A stretch of DNA of 64,000 bases from Clostridiales bacterium (GTDB lineage Bacteria; Bacillota; Clostridia; Oscillospirales; Oscillospiraceae), in the NCBI GenBank assembly GCA_003150355.1, contig QAMJ01000018.1:11542-75541 (forward strand). The letters are read 5' to 3'. The stretch's first letter is position 1. Every line of letters begins with the position of its first letter. The notes under the pieces were generated by a model. That model saw only the letters and a program-made list of their open reading frames with translations, was not told the DNA's origin and searched no databases. The translations under genes were made by a program, and so were the position numbers. Of this stretch, positions 8,545-17,217 are shown piece by piece.

Positions 8545-8819
8545 CAGCCGCGCTCCTTTCCGATAAGCTCCCGCTGGTAATCACGGCTCAGCTCAAAGAG
8601 CAGCGCATAGAGCCTGCGCGTATACTCCCGCAGCTCCGCCGGCGACTGCTCTGCGACCCTGTCCAGCTTCTCTTTCTCGCGCGAAGCGTCGAGCACCGGC
8701 AGGCCGTTCTCTTTCTTATATTCCGCAATGGCGCGCGAAAGCTCCATCCGCTCGGCAAAGAGCGCGACGAGCTTTTCATCGACCGTGTCTATTTTCTCTC
8801 TGTAATCTTCAAGCTTCAT
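8544..8819 (-). CDS. Chorismate mutase (AroQ class)
   Basis: 91 residues, all-helical. It rearranges chorismate to prephenate for Phe/Tyr synthesis. LEDYREKIDTVDEKLVALFAERM at the N-terminus, then a K-K-E-N-G turn and an R-E-K-E-K helix, are typical of the monofunctional or N-terminal PheA-type domain. The start at 8819 overlaps the aroC stop as ATGA; a longer frame to 8915 lies inside aroC and is rejected. It is unusual to find it between aroC and aroE. Confidence 0.9.
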   Translation of the reverse strand: MKLEDYREKIDTVDEKLVALFAERMELSRAIAEYKKENGLPVLDASREKEKLDRVAEQSPAELREYTRRLYALLFELSRDYQRELIGKERG

Positions 8820-9826
8820 GCCCGTTCCGTATCTCCTCTGCGCGCAAGCCACGCATCGTATATCGCTATCGCCGCCGCGGCCTCCACGCACGGCACCGCG
8901 CGCGGCACTATGCACGCATCGTGCCGGCCGTGTATCTCTATCGTCGTCTCCTCAAGCGTGTGCAAATCGACGCTCCGCTGCGGCTTCGCTATCGACGGCG
9001 TCGGCTTCACCGCTGCACGGAACACAAGCGGCATACCGTCCGTGATGCCGCCGAGGATGCCGCCGCAGTTGTTGCCGCGCGTCTCTATCCTGCCGCCATT
9101 GATGCAGAATTCATCGTTATTCTCGCTGCCGCGCAGGCATGCCGAAGCAAAGCCCGCGCCGAACTCTATGCCCTTTACCGCCGGGATGCCGAACACCGCG
9201 GCGGATATACGGCTCTCCATGCCGCCGAACAGCGCGCCGCCGAGCCCTGCCGGGACTCCCTCCGCAACGCACTCGATCACACCGCCGACTGAGTCCCCCT
9301 CCGCCTTGGCCTGCATGATCTTATCGTGCATCGCTTTTTCATCGTGCGCGCCGCCTATCTCGGCAACGTGCGCCCGGATGCTCACGCCCTCATTTTCAAG
9401 CAGCTGCAAACATATCCCGCCCGCGATGCATAGCGGCGCCGTCATGCGCCCGGAAAATTCTCCGCCGCCCGTTGGTATGCTGCCGTACCTGAGCCACGCC
9501 GAATAGTCCGCGTGCCCCGGGCGCGGCACGGTACGCAGCGCGTCATAATCCTGTGGGCGCACATCGGTGTTGCGAATGACCGCTGTGATGGGCATCCCGT
9601 CCGTCACACCATCGCGCAGCCCGGAAGTGAACTCCGGCACGTCCGCCTCGCGGCGCGCCGTGGCGTATTCGCTCCTCCCCGGCGCGCGGCGCTGCATGAA
9701 ACGCAGGAGCGCGTCAAGGTCCACACGTGCCCCGGCGGGTACGCCCTCAAGCGTCATGCCGACGGACTCCGCATGCGACTGGCCGAATATTTCAAGGCGC
9801 AGACATTCACCGTAAAAGCCGTTCAT
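8816..9826 (-). CDS. aroC: Chorismate synthase
   Basis: 336 residues, slightly shorter than the usual 350-390. It forms chorismate from EPSP using reduced FMN. GQSHAESVGMTLEGVPAG at residues 14-31, RPGHADYSAWLRYG near 100, GGGEFSGRMTA and a C-terminal GRHDACIVPRAVPCVEA with the conserved His are all family signatures. Both ends overlap neighbours as ATGA, implying translational coupling within the operon. Confidence 0.97.
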   Translation of the reverse strand: MNGFYGECLRLEIFGQSHAESVGMTLEGVPAGARVDLDALLRFMQRRAPGRSEYATARREADVPEFTSGLRDGVTDGMPITAVIRNTDVRPQDYDALRTVPRPGHADYSAWLRYGSIPTGGGEFSGRMTAPLCIAGGICLQLLENEGVSIRAHVAEIGGAHDEKAMHDKIMQAKAEGDSVGGVIECVAEGVPAGLGGALFGGMESRISAAVFGIPAVKGIEFGAGFASACLRGSENNDEFCINGGRIETRGNNCGGILGGITDGMPLVFRAAVKPTPSIAKPQRSVDLHTLEETTIEIHGRHDACIVPRAVPCVEAAAAIAIYDAWLARRGDTERA

Positions 9827-11028
9827 TTATCTGCCTCCAATGAGGAAAGATCATCCCAAAAGCCGGGATAGGATTTTTTGACGCAGCCGGGGTCTGTGAC
9901 CGTGACTGCCCCGCGGCAGGCACAGGCCGCAACAGCCGCCGCCATCGCCATGCGGTGGTCGGACTCTATCTCCGCCGTGCCGCCTGAAAGCTCCGGTCTG
10001 CCGCGGACAATGAGGCTGTCCCCGTCAACACGCGCGTCCGCGCCGAGTGCGCGGAGCAGCCGCGCCGTGCCGCCGAGCCTGTCGGACTCCTTCAGTCTCA
10101 GCCGCCCGGCGTTTATGATTCTCGTCTCCCCGTCCGCCGCCGCACACAGCGCTGCGAGCGCGGGGATAATGTCCGGTATCATCGCCGCGTCTATCACTGC
10201 TCCGTGCAGCGTCCCGCGGCGGACGCTCACGCGATCACCGCATACCTCAACAACTGCGCCAAGCTCGCGCAGTATCTGCACTATGGCTCTGTCGCCTTGG
10301 ACAGATTCGGGGTTCAGCCCCGTCACGGCAACGCCGCTGTGTGACAGCGCGCCCATGCACAGAAACGGCGCGGCGTTTGACCAGTCGCCCTCGACAGTCA
10401 TCATCTCCGGTGCGTCATAACTCTGCCCGCCGGGGATATGATAGCCGTCGGCAGTCTCTGTCACGCTTATTCTGCTGAGCCGAAGCGCCTCAAGAGTCAT
10501 GGCGACATAGGGTCCGGACTGGAGCTGTCCCGTTATGTTCAGTGTGCTGTCCCCCGGGAGCATCGGCAGCACCATCAGCAGCCCCGATATGAACTGGGAC
10601 GACACATCCCCCGGCAGCGTGAAAGCCCCCGGACGCAGCGCACCGGAGCAGCGCAGTATATTTCCGCGGTGCTCTATATTCATCCCATGCGCGCACAGCT
10701 CCCGCGCGAGCGGCTCGATAGGCCGCTCCGGCAAACGCCCGCGCAGCATAAACTCAGCGTCAGCGCCGAGTGCGCCCGTAAGCGGCAGCATGAAGCGCAG
10801 CGTCGTGCCGCTCTCGCCGCAGTCAAGGCGGCGCGTGCCGCCATCCGCGTAGAGCAGCGCGCTCAGACACGCCAGTGTCGCGCGGATATCCTGCGAGCTT
10901 CCCGCGTTTTCCACCCGCACCGTGTGCCCTGTCAGCGCAGCGCAGATAAGGTACCTGTGCGCCTGGGATTTTGACGCAGTCGCGCGGACTTCTCCGCGGC
11001 GCGCGCCGGGTTCGATAAGCTTAGTCAT
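9823..11028 (-). CDS. aroA: 3-phosphoshikimate 1-carboxyvinyltransferase (EPSP synthase)
   Basis: 401 residues. It transfers enolpyruvate from PEP to shikimate 3-phosphate. Substrate-binding ASKSQAHRYLICAALTG near residue 18, GESGTTLRFMLPLTGALG (PEP loop) near 80, and LKESDRLGGTARLLRALG and DHRMAMAAAVAA near the C-terminus are visible. The TSLE-type phosphate loop is SSQFISGLLM. The start at 11028 overlaps the aroB stop as ATGA; an extension to 11058 lies within aroB. Confidence 0.97.
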   Translation of the reverse strand: MTKLIEPGARRGEVRATASKSQAHRYLICAALTGHTVRVENAGSSQDIRATLACLSALLYADGGTRRLDCGESGTTLRFMLPLTGALGADAEFMLRGRLPERPIEPLARELCAHGMNIEHRGNILRCSGALRPGAFTLPGDVSSQFISGLLMVLPMLPGDSTLNITGQLQSGPYVAMTLEALRLSRISVTETADGYHIPGGQSYDAPEMMTVEGDWSNAAPFLCMGALSHSGVAVTGLNPESVQGDRAIVQILRELGAVVEVCGDRVSVRRGTLHGAVIDAAMIPDIIPALAALCAAADGETRIINAGRLRLKESDRLGGTARLLRALGADARVDGDSLIVRGRPELSGGTAEIESDHRMAMAAAVAACACRGAVTVTDPGCVKKSYPGFWDDLSSLEADK

Positions 11029-12104
11029 TTTATTCCGCCCGCTTTCAGCCATTCGCAAAGCTCTGCTGCCCCGGCGTTCTCTATCCGGCAGCGGCCTATC
11101 CGCTCCGGGACTATCAGCGCGACGCTGCTCCCGTCAGACTTCTTGTCCGACAGCATTGCATCGAGCATATCATCCCGTGCAAAGTTTATCTCTGTCGGCA
11201 GGCCATAGCGCTTGAGCATTTTCTCTATCCGCTCCGCCGTGCCCTTTTCGCTTATGCCGAAGCTCTCCGCGGCGCGGCTTATCGCGGCCATGCCCATCGC
11301 GACGGCGTAGCCGTGCGGGAGCGTATACCCGCTGCACCGCTCCGCGGCGTGGCCGATGGTGTGCCCGAAGTTCAGGTACCGCCTTTCCCCGCGGTCAAAC
11401 TCGTCGCGCGCGACGAAGTCCCGCTTCATCGAAACGCAGCACTCCACGACCGCTTCATAGCGCGCGGATATCGGCTCCTCGCCCAGCGACTCGAAGAAAC
11501 CCTCGTCCCCGATCACACCGTACTTGATTATCTCCGCGCTCCCGCTGCGCACCTCGCGCTCGGGCAGCGTGGAGAAGGCATCCGTATCACAGATCACCGC
11601 AGCGGGCTGGTGGAAGCAGCCGAGCTGGTTTTTCCCCGCGCGCAGGTTTATCGCCGTCTTACCGCCGACGGAGGAATCCACCGCCGCAAGCAGCGTCGTC
11701 GGCAGTTGGATGTAATCCATGCCGCGCCGGTAGGTCGCCGCGGCAAAGCCCGTCAGGTCGCCCGTGACCCCGCCGCCGAGCGCGGCGGCAATGTCGCTGC
11801 GGCTGAGGCGGCAGCGGCACATAAACTCCGTAAGCTCCTCATAGGTCGCAAACGACTTTGACTCCTCGCCGCTTTTGAAAACGAAAGTGAACACCTCGGC
11901 TCCCGCCCCCTCAAACGCAGCGGCCGCGGCCGAACCGTAGCGCGGGAAAACCTCGTCATCCGAAACGAGCACGACCTTTTTCCCGGCGCAGAACGGACGG
12001 ACAAACGTATCAAGCTCATCGAGCAGCCCCGCGCCGATGACGACGTCATAGTCCACAGACGCGCTCACGTGCACCGTTTTCAATTCTCCAAGCCTGTCCG
12101 ACAT
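11025..12104 (-). CDS. aroB: 3-dehydroquinate synthase
   Basis: 359 residues. It cyclises DAHP to 3-dehydroquinate with NAD and a divalent metal. GGGVTGDLTGFAAATYRRG and LPTTLLAAVDSSVGGKTAIN, then LNFGHTIGHAAE with metal-binding His, are diagnostic. The ATG at 12104 sits 8 nt after GGAGG; a longer frame to 12119 is possible but its start would overlap that Shine-Dalgarno. It is the first gene of a six-gene operon in which nearly every junction is an ATGA overlap. Confidence 0.97.
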   Translation of the reverse strand: MSDRLGELKTVHVSASVDYDVVIGAGLLDELDTFVRPFCAGKKVVLVSDDEVFPRYGSAAAAAFEGAGAEVFTFVFKSGEESKSFATYEELTEFMCRCRLSRSDIAAALGGGVTGDLTGFAAATYRRGMDYIQLPTTLLAAVDSSVGGKTAINLRAGKNQLGCFHQPAAVICDTDAFSTLPEREVRSGSAEIIKYGVIGDEGFFESLGEEPISARYEAVVECCVSMKRDFVARDEFDRGERRYLNFGHTIGHAAERCSGYTLPHGYAVAMGMAAISRAAESFGISEKGTAERIEKMLKRYGLPTEINFARDDMLDAMLSDKKSDGSSVALIVPERIGRCRIENAGAAELCEWLKAGGIK

Positions 12105-12143
12105 ACGCAAAACCTCCATAAAACAGCGCTGCCAATATAAAAA

Positions 12144-12166
12144 GGCACAGAATCAACCTGTGCCCA
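12144..12166 (-). promoter_or_regulatory. Terminator-like hairpin in the aroB leader (candidate attenuator)
   Basis: On the minus strand, GGCACAG-GTTGATT-CTGTGCC is followed by TTTTTAT, a standard intrinsic terminator. It lies between the aroB promoter and start codon and no other minus-strand gene is upstream, so it can only act on the aro transcript. Confidence 0.65.
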
Positions 12167-12195
12167 AACCGTCAAAAAACCTTACTGTGAGATAA

Positions 12196-12225
12196 ATTAT
12201 ATCATGCCTCATGTACCCAAGTCAA
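12196..12225 (-). promoter_or_regulatory. Shikimate operon promoter
   Basis: TTGACT and TATAAT separated by 18 bp on the minus strand, about 90 nt upstream of aroB. Confidence 0.8.
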
Positions 12226-12265
12226 TAATGCGCGCGGATTTTGGGCAGGTTCAAAAATATTTGAA

Positions 12266-12294
12266 TTGACATCCGGTGCAAAATTTTTTATACT
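12266..12294 (+). promoter_or_regulatory. degV promoter
   Basis: Consensus TTGACA and TATACT separated by 17 bp, about 55 nt upstream of the DegV start. Confidence 0.8.
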
Positions 12295-12354
12295 AATTTT
12301 TGAAGTATTTCTTCAATGCTAACTTTCAAACACAGACTGGAAAGGACTGGTACC

Positions 12355-13239
12355 ATGTCAGACTATATCATCGCCACATCTTCCACCTCTGATCTCACGA
12401 GGGACTATCTGGATGCACACAGCATACCCTTTATCAGCTACAGCTACACTATCGGCGACAAGCTTTATGAGGACGACTGCCGCGAGGAGTCGCGCGACGC
12501 GGTGTACAAGGGAATGCGCAATAACGGGGATCTGCTCAAGACCTCGATGATAAACGAGTATATATACTGCGACTTTTTCAATTCCCTGCTCGATTCCGGC
12601 AAGGACGTTATCTTCCTCGATATGTCGAAGAAGATGTCCGTCTCTTATGAAAAGGCGCTCATCGGCGCGGAGATGGCGTGCAAGGAGCACCCCGACCGCA
12701 AGCTCTATGTGATGGACACACTCTGCATCTCCGGCGGTCTCGGCCTGCTGGTCGAGAACATGGTAAAGCGCATGGAAGCGGGCATGAGCTATGACGAGGT
12801 CATCAAATGGGGCGAGGAGAATAAGCTCAAAATTGCCCACCGCTTCACCGTGGACGACCTCAACTATCTCAAGGCCGGCGGCCGCGTGTCGAACGCCTCG
12901 GCGCTGGTCGGGTCGCTGCTGTCGGTAAAGCCCGTGCTGTACGTCCCTGACGGCGGTACGCTCGACGTGGCAAAGAAGGTGCGCGGCAGGAAGGCGGCGC
13001 TCGCAGAGATACTGCGCGGCATCACGGACGACCTCAAGCAGGTCGACACCAAGGGGCTTGAGATGCACATCCTCCATGCCGACTGCCTCAAGGACGCCGA
13101 GCACGTGCGTGATGAAGTCCGCACGGCGTTTCCCGATGTGGGCGAGATAACCATCAGCAACCTCGGCGTCGTCATCGGCGCGCACTGCGGGCCGGGACTT
13201 CTCACCGTGTTCTATTTCTGCAATGGCAGAAAGCCGTGA
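12355..13239 (+). CDS. DegV-family fatty-acid-binding protein
   Basis: 294 residues. DegV proteins bind a fatty acid between two domains; those studied supply fatty acids to a fatty-acid kinase. Visible features: N-terminal ATSSTSDLTRDYLDAHSIPF, the conserved SGGLGLLVENMVKRMEAGMS segment, and DDLNYLKAGGRVSNASALVG, followed by KPVLYV. The start at 12355 follows GGAAAGGACTGG; the frame extends to 12316 without a ribosome-binding site. It is a single gene with its own promoter and terminator, divergent from the aro operon. Confidence 0.93.
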   Translation: MSDYIIATSSTSDLTRDYLDAHSIPFISYSYTIGDKLYEDDCREESRDAVYKGMRNNGDLLKTSMINEYIYCDFFNSLLDSGKDVIFLDMSKKMSVSYEKALIGAEMACKEHPDRKLYVMDTLCISGGLGLLVENMVKRMEAGMSYDEVIKWGEENKLKIAHRFTVDDLNYLKAGGRVSNASALVGSLLSVKPVLYVPDGGTLDVAKKVRGRKAALAEILRGITDDLKQVDTKGLEMHILHADCLKDAEHVRDEVRTAFPDVGEITISNLGVVIGAHCGPGLLTVFYFCNGRKP

Positions 13240-13252
13240 TACAGCACCATAT

Positions 13253-13291
13253 AAAATCCCGGACGGAAGCAAGGCTTCCATCCGGGATTTT
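13253..13291. terminator. Terminator between degV and the convergent spore coat gene
   Basis: AAAATCCCGGA / TCCGGGATTTT with an inner GGAAGC / GCTTCC stem. The A and T runs on both sides allow it to work in either direction. Confidence 0.85.
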
Positions 13292-13302
13292 CATGCCGCT
13301 GT

Positions 13303-13551
13303 TTACTGCACGCTTGAGAACTTCTGCTTTATCTGCTGGATCTGCTGCGGCTGTGCCTGCTCCGAGGGGTACCAGCCGTGCTGCGCCATTTCGTTATAGA
13401 TGTTGTTCTGCATGCACAGCGCATCGTTGAGCGCGGCATTGAAGGTCTGGTGTACGTTCGGTGTCGCGGACTCGATGGAACCGTGCATATACAGGTCGCA
13501 CACGCCCTTGGTGGTCAGAAGTATGCCTTCCATAATGTCTTTGTCGTTCAT
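13303..13551 (-). CDS. Spore coat protein, CotF-like
   Basis: 82 residues of the Coat F type (PF07875), a small helical protein with repeated ferritin-like helices: DIMEGILLTTKGVCDLYMHG, then TFNAALNDALCMQNNIYNEM and a Gln-rich C-terminus (QAQPQQIQQIKQ). It is expected in the outer layers of the endospore, implying a spore-forming host. GGAGGCACGGCA precedes the start. It is 12 nt downstream of a second small coat gene. Confidence 0.85.
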   Translation of the reverse strand: MNDKDIMEGILLTTKGVCDLYMHGSIESATPNVHQTFNAALNDALCMQNNIYNEMAQHGWYPSEQAQPQQIQQIKQKFSSVQ

Positions 13552-13563
13552 TGCCGTGCCTCC

Positions 13564-13737
13564 TTATACAAGCTCGTAAAACTTTGCGAACAGTCTCTGA
13601 TTGCCGTTGAGAAGCTGCTGCGCCTGCTGGCGCAGTACGGGGTCTGTAAGCTGGCTTGCGGCGGTGCGGCACTGGGTCATGAGATACTGGGTATGGCCGA
13701 GCGCGTCCTCAATATAGAGCAGTTCCTTAGGGCTCAT
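13564..13737 (-). CDS. Small spore-coat-associated protein
   Basis: 57 residues beginning MSPKELLYIEDALGHTQYLM and ending FAKFYELV. Proteins of this size and sequence commonly sit directly upstream of CotF-like genes in Clostridia and are annotated as spore coat or coat-associated. It is helical and Gln-rich. The start is preceded by AGAGGAACGAT. It is too short to be picked by many ORF filters but has good coding character and a tight junction to the CotF gene. Confidence 0.8.
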   Translation of the reverse strand: MSPKELLYIEDALGHTQYLMTQCRTAASQLTDPVLRQQAQQLLNGNQRLFAKFYELV

Positions 13738-13861
13738 GGATATCGTTCCTCTCTCTTTTTTATTTTGTCGAATTTTTCGACGCTGTTATTATCTGCGCCA
13801 GGCAAAAAAATAGCCGCGGCAAATGCTGCATTGGAAATTTGAAATGCCTGATGATCCGTGC

Positions 13862-13890
13862 TTGGCAAAAGCTCGCAGTTATGGTAGAAT
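13862..13890 (+). promoter_or_regulatory. Promoter of the 92-residue membrane protein gene
   Basis: TTGGCA and TAGAAT separated by 17 bp, 38 nt upstream of the start codon. Confidence 0.6.
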
Positions 13891-13928
13891 TTGATTTACA
13901 TTTAAAAAAAAACAAAGAGGGACGCATT

Positions 13929-14207
13929 ATGAAATATGTTATCGGCGCTCTGGTCGGGATCGTCTGGGGCTGCATCGGCGCTTTTATAAACTGCTCCATC
14001 ACAAAGGCCGCGATAAAGAAGAACAAGGACTCCGCCATGCTCATCGCAAACCTCTTGCGCATAACCGTAGATATTGTCCTGCTTGGCATCATCGTACTTA
14101 TGCGGAACCTTATCCCCTTCAGCTTTGAGCTTGCGCTCGTCGGCACTGTCGCCGCACTGAGCATCGTGAACATCGTGTTCGCATTCAAAATGGCGGCAAA
14201 AAAGTAA
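13929..14207 (+). CDS. Small membrane protein, three predicted membrane helices
   Basis: 92 residues. Hydrophobic segments at about 2-22, 42-62 and 68-88, with a basic loop KAAIKKNKDS between the first two and a Lys-rich C-terminus. Size and topology recall ATP synthase protein I-type (AtpI) proteins, but no atp gene is near and no motif settles it. The start at 13929 follows AGAGGGACGCATT; the frame runs back to 13839 without a ribosome-binding site. It has its own promoter and terminator. Confidence 0.7.
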   Translation: MKYVIGALVGIVWGCIGAFINCSITKAAIKKNKDSAMLIANLLRITVDIVLLGIIVLMRNLIPFSFELALVGTVAALSIVNIVFAFKMAAKK

Positions 14208-14212
14208 AATGA

Positions 14213-14241
14213 GAAATCAGCACCTGATTGGTGCTGATTTT
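14213..14241 (+). terminator. Terminator of the small membrane protein gene
   Basis: AAATCAGCACC and GGTGCTGATTTTATTTTC form a stem with a T-rich tail. Confidence 0.85.
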
Positions 14242-14344
14242 ATTTTCATTAAGACGAATTAAACATCGTTTATGAAAACTTAAGAAATTTACATAACAAC
14301 ATGTGCTATAATGCAGGGCGTATCAAATCAACTAGGAGGTCAAC

Positions 14345-16780
14345 ATGAAGCATAAATTCAGATCCTGTGCCGCACTGCTTATGGCGCTGTACATGATATT
14401 CAGCCTTGCCGCCTGCGGCCAGAGCGGGAGCACAGGCAGCGATACTAAACAGACCGGCACGAAGAATACCGAGCCGACCCCGGAATTTGTTTACAGCGCG
14501 AGCTTCACAAAGCTGCGCGAAAACAGCAAGGATGACTCCCAGCCCCAGACCGTGACCGCCGACGGGTTCTACAGCGTCGGCAATGAGAAGGTCGGCGACA
14601 ATACACCCGAGGGCGTGACGCCCGATTATGAGGGGCAGTATGACGTGTACGCGCCGTACATCACCTTCACGGACTTTGGCGGCAAGGTGACGAAGCTTGA
14701 AAGCTACGTCCCAGTCGAGGAAGATCAGAGCAACGCTGATAAGCGTGACTACGCAAGCAGCCACAGCATCGCCGGTATCGCCGTGAACGACGACGGCAGC
14801 CTGACGGTCATCGAGAATGTCTACCTCTCATGGTCGGACGCTCCTGCCGATATCAAGAGCGACAGCGACGATTATTACAACTACTACAAGAGCGAGAATG
14901 CCTACTATCTGCGCGTGCTCGACAAGACCGGCGCGGAGTTGAGCAGCGCGAAGCTCGAAGCGGACACCTCGAATGATGACTTCTATGTCAGCCAGTTCGT
15001 GCTCGACGAATCCGGGAACGCCCTTGTGATGAGCAGCATCAAGATCACCGCGTTCGCGCCCGACGGCAGCCTCGCATACGAGATCCCGGTCGACGGCTAT
15101 ATCTATTCGATCGCGACTCTGCGCGATGGGCGCATCGGCGTGCTTGCGATGGACATGAGCAGCCATGACTTCGCGCTCAATATCGTCGACAGCAAGGCCG
15201 GAGCCTTCGACAGCACGAGCTACACCATGCCGTTCGACGCCTACAACCTCATCAGCGGTGGTGGGGATTACGACCTGTATTACACCAGCGGCGTCAACTT
15301 CTATGGCTACTCTCTTGAGACCGAGACGGCGGAGAAGCTGTTCAGTTGGATAAGCTGCGATGTTGACAGCAGCGAGCTCGCGCTCGTGAACGTGTCCGAC
15401 GACGGGACGATCAGCGGCTTCACCGGCGGCTACGACGACAAGGCCGAGACCTACAGCCTTGACTATGTCACCGTCACCAAGGTGCCCTATGACTCCGTGC
15501 CGCAGAAGATCAGCCTGAGCATGGCCACCATGTATGTGGACTACAGCACCCAGAAAGCCGTCATAGACTTCAACCGATCGAACGACAAGTACCGCGTCGA
15601 CCTTATTGATTACTCCGAATATAACACCGAGGACGATTACAACGCCGGTCTCACCAAGTTCAACACCGAGATCATGGCCGGCAACATGCCTGACATCCTT
15701 GCCCTTGATACCCAGACCCCGTACCGCCAGTACGCGGCAAAGGGGCTGCTCGAGGACCTCTACCCCTATATAGACGCGGACAGCGAGCTGGACCGCAGCG
15801 ATTACTTCCCGAATGTCTTTGCCGCGCTCGAAGTAAACGGCGGACTCTACACCGCCTGCGCGGGCTTCGGCATCCTCTCGGCTGTCGGCGCAACGTCGAT
15901 CGTCGGCGACACCCCGGGCTGGACATATGACGAGTACTATGAAGCGCTCGCGAAAATGCCCGAGGGCTGCGAGGGCTTTGACTACGGCTACGACCGCAAC
16001 ACCCTGCTGACGCTGTGCCTTGCGCTCGACATGGACGATTACATGGACTGGAGCACCGGCGAGTGCCGCTTTGACAGCGAGGACTTCGTGAAGCTTCTTG
16101 AGTTCGCTAACCAGAACAAAACGGACTTCGACTACGAGAACGCCGAGTACACCGAGGAGGACACCGCCGCCAACCGCATCCGCGAGGGCAAGCAGATGCT
16201 GACCTCGGCAAACTTCTTCAGTGCCGACTATATGTACAATAACTTTGAGCAGACGTTCGGCGCGCCCGTCACAATAAAGGGCTTCCCGACGATGCACGGC
16301 GTGGGCAACATGATAACCATACAGTCCTCCTACGCCATGAGCAGCACTTGCCAGCATAAGGACGCGGCATGGCAGTTCCTCCGTACCTTCCTGACCGAGG
16401 ACTACCAGAAAGACGTGCCCTATCTGCCGACGAACATGAATGTCTTTGAAAAGCAGCTTGCCGACTCCATGGTCGTCGAGTACGAGAAGGACCCGAACGG
16501 CAACTACATGCTCGACGAAAACGGCGAGCGCATCCCCGTCTCCAAGGGCATGATCTCCGACGGCGTCAATACCTATACGATATACGCCACCACTCAGGAG
16601 CAGGCCGACCAGCTGCGTCAGGCGATAGCCGACACCACCAAGCTTATGAACTATGACATGAGCATCGCGGACATTGTGACCGAGCAGGCCGCGGCGTACT
16701 TCTCCGGTCAGAAGAGCGCCGAGGAGGTCGCAAAGCTCATCCAGAGCAAGGCAAACATCTATATAAACGAACAGCGGTAA
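14345..16780 (+). CDS. Large extracellular solute-binding lipoprotein (paralogue of the one at 1.7 kb)
   Basis: 811 residues. Signal peptide with lipobox FSLAAC near residue 23, then a Thr/Ser-rich linker. Residues 60-390 are a region of short repeated strand-turn units (DDGSLTV, PDGSLAYE, RDGRIGVL) that looks like a beta-propeller. Residues 400-811 are an SBP_bac-like fold with DLYPYIDADSELDRSDYF and DAAWQFLRTFLTEDYQ, both also seen in the 1.7-kb paralogue. AGGAGGTCAAC precedes the start. No transporter is adjacent. The unusual double architecture suggests sensing or substrate capture rather than a simple uptake receptor, but this is inference. Confidence 0.82.
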   Translation: MKHKFRSCAALLMALYMIFSLAACGQSGSTGSDTKQTGTKNTEPTPEFVYSASFTKLRENSKDDSQPQTVTADGFYSVGNEKVGDNTPEGVTPDYEGQYDVYAPYITFTDFGGKVTKLESYVPVEEDQSNADKRDYASSHSIAGIAVNDDGSLTVIENVYLSWSDAPADIKSDSDDYYNYYKSENAYYLRVLDKTGAELSSAKLEADTSNDDFYVSQFVLDESGNALVMSSIKITAFAPDGSLAYEIPVDGYIYSIATLRDGRIGVLAMDMSSHDFALNIVDSKAGAFDSTSYTMPFDAYNLISGGGDYDLYYTSGVNFYGYSLETETAEKLFSWISCDVDSSELALVNVSDDGTISGFTGGYDDKAETYSLDYVTVTKVPYDSVPQKISLSMATMYVDYSTQKAVIDFNRSNDKYRVDLIDYSEYNTEDDYNAGLTKFNTEIMAGNMPDILALDTQTPYRQYAAKGLLEDLYPYIDADSELDRSDYFPNVFAALEVNGGLYTACAGFGILSAVGATSIVGDTPGWTYDEYYEALAKMPEGCEGFDYGYDRNTLLTLCLALDMDDYMDWSTGECRFDSEDFVKLLEFANQNKTDFDYENAEYTEEDTAANRIREGKQMLTSANFFSADYMYNNFEQTFGAPVTIKGFPTMHGVGNMITIQSSYAMSSTCQHKDAAWQFLRTFLTEDYQKDVPYLPTNMNVFEKQLADSMVVEYEKDPNGNYMLDENGERIPVSKGMISDGVNTYTIYATTQEQADQLRQAIADTTKLMNYDMSIADIVTEQAAAYFSGQKSAEEVAKLIQSKANIYINEQR

Positions 16781-16785
16781 AACAC

Positions 16786-16821
16786 AGCGGCAGCCGTCTT
16801 CCATGGCTGCCGCTGCTTTTT
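16786..16821 (+). terminator. Terminator of the 14.3-kb lipoprotein gene
   Basis: Ten-bp stem AGCGGCAGCC / GGCTGCCGCT, then GCTTTTTAT. Confidence 0.9.
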
Positions 16822-16845
16822 ATCGCGATATTTTATATAAACAAA

Positions 16846-17202
16846 TTATATAAAATACAGCACCATATGCAGCGCGATAAACATAAGCAGAGCAAGCGAA
16901 TACCAGCGGTGCCAACACATTTTCTTCCTGATATCTTTGGTCATGTGACATGCATATATAAGCACAAGGCCCGTCAGGAGCGCCGCAGCCCCCATGACCG
17001 GCAGCCACACGCCGTGGATCGCTAAAGCCTTGAAGGTGAAGAAAACGTGTATAAGCGCGAACAGCAGAAAGCCCCCGCTCGCAGCCTCGTGCAGCTTCAT
17101 AAGAAGGGCGTTCGCCTTATGCGCTCCCGCTATCCTCAGAGGGTATTTTACGGCAAGCAGTATAAAGCAGGCAAGAGTGAGATAACCGAACAGCAGCGAC
17201 AT
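16846..17202 (-). CDS. Four-helix membrane protein, possibly haem-binding
   Basis: 118 residues with four hydrophobic helices (about 2-20, 36-58, 64-85, 97-117). Histidines fall within or at the ends of helices (LHEAASGG, ALIHVFF, CHMTK, MCWHRWYS, ALHMVLYF), the pattern of small cytochrome b561/DUF4405-like proteins that bind haem b. No redox partner gene is adjacent. It lies 15 nt downstream of the LysR gene on the same strand and may be co-transcribed. Confidence 0.65.
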   Translation of the reverse strand: MSLLFGYLTLACFILLAVKYPLRIAGAHKANALLMKLHEAASGGFLLFALIHVFFTFKALAIHGVWLPVMGAAALLTGLVLIYACHMTKDIRKKMCWHRWYSLALLMFIALHMVLYFI

Positions 17203-17217
17203 GATGTTTCTCCTTTT

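Noticed and set aside
12120..12195. T-box riboswitch upstream of aroB
   Set aside because: The leader is too short and lacks the specifier loop and T-box sequence; only a terminator hairpin is present.
14828..16804. A 658-codon minus-strand frame
   Set aside because: Exactly antisense to the solute-binding lipoprotein; Val/His/Arg repeats are typical of shadows; no ribosome-binding site.
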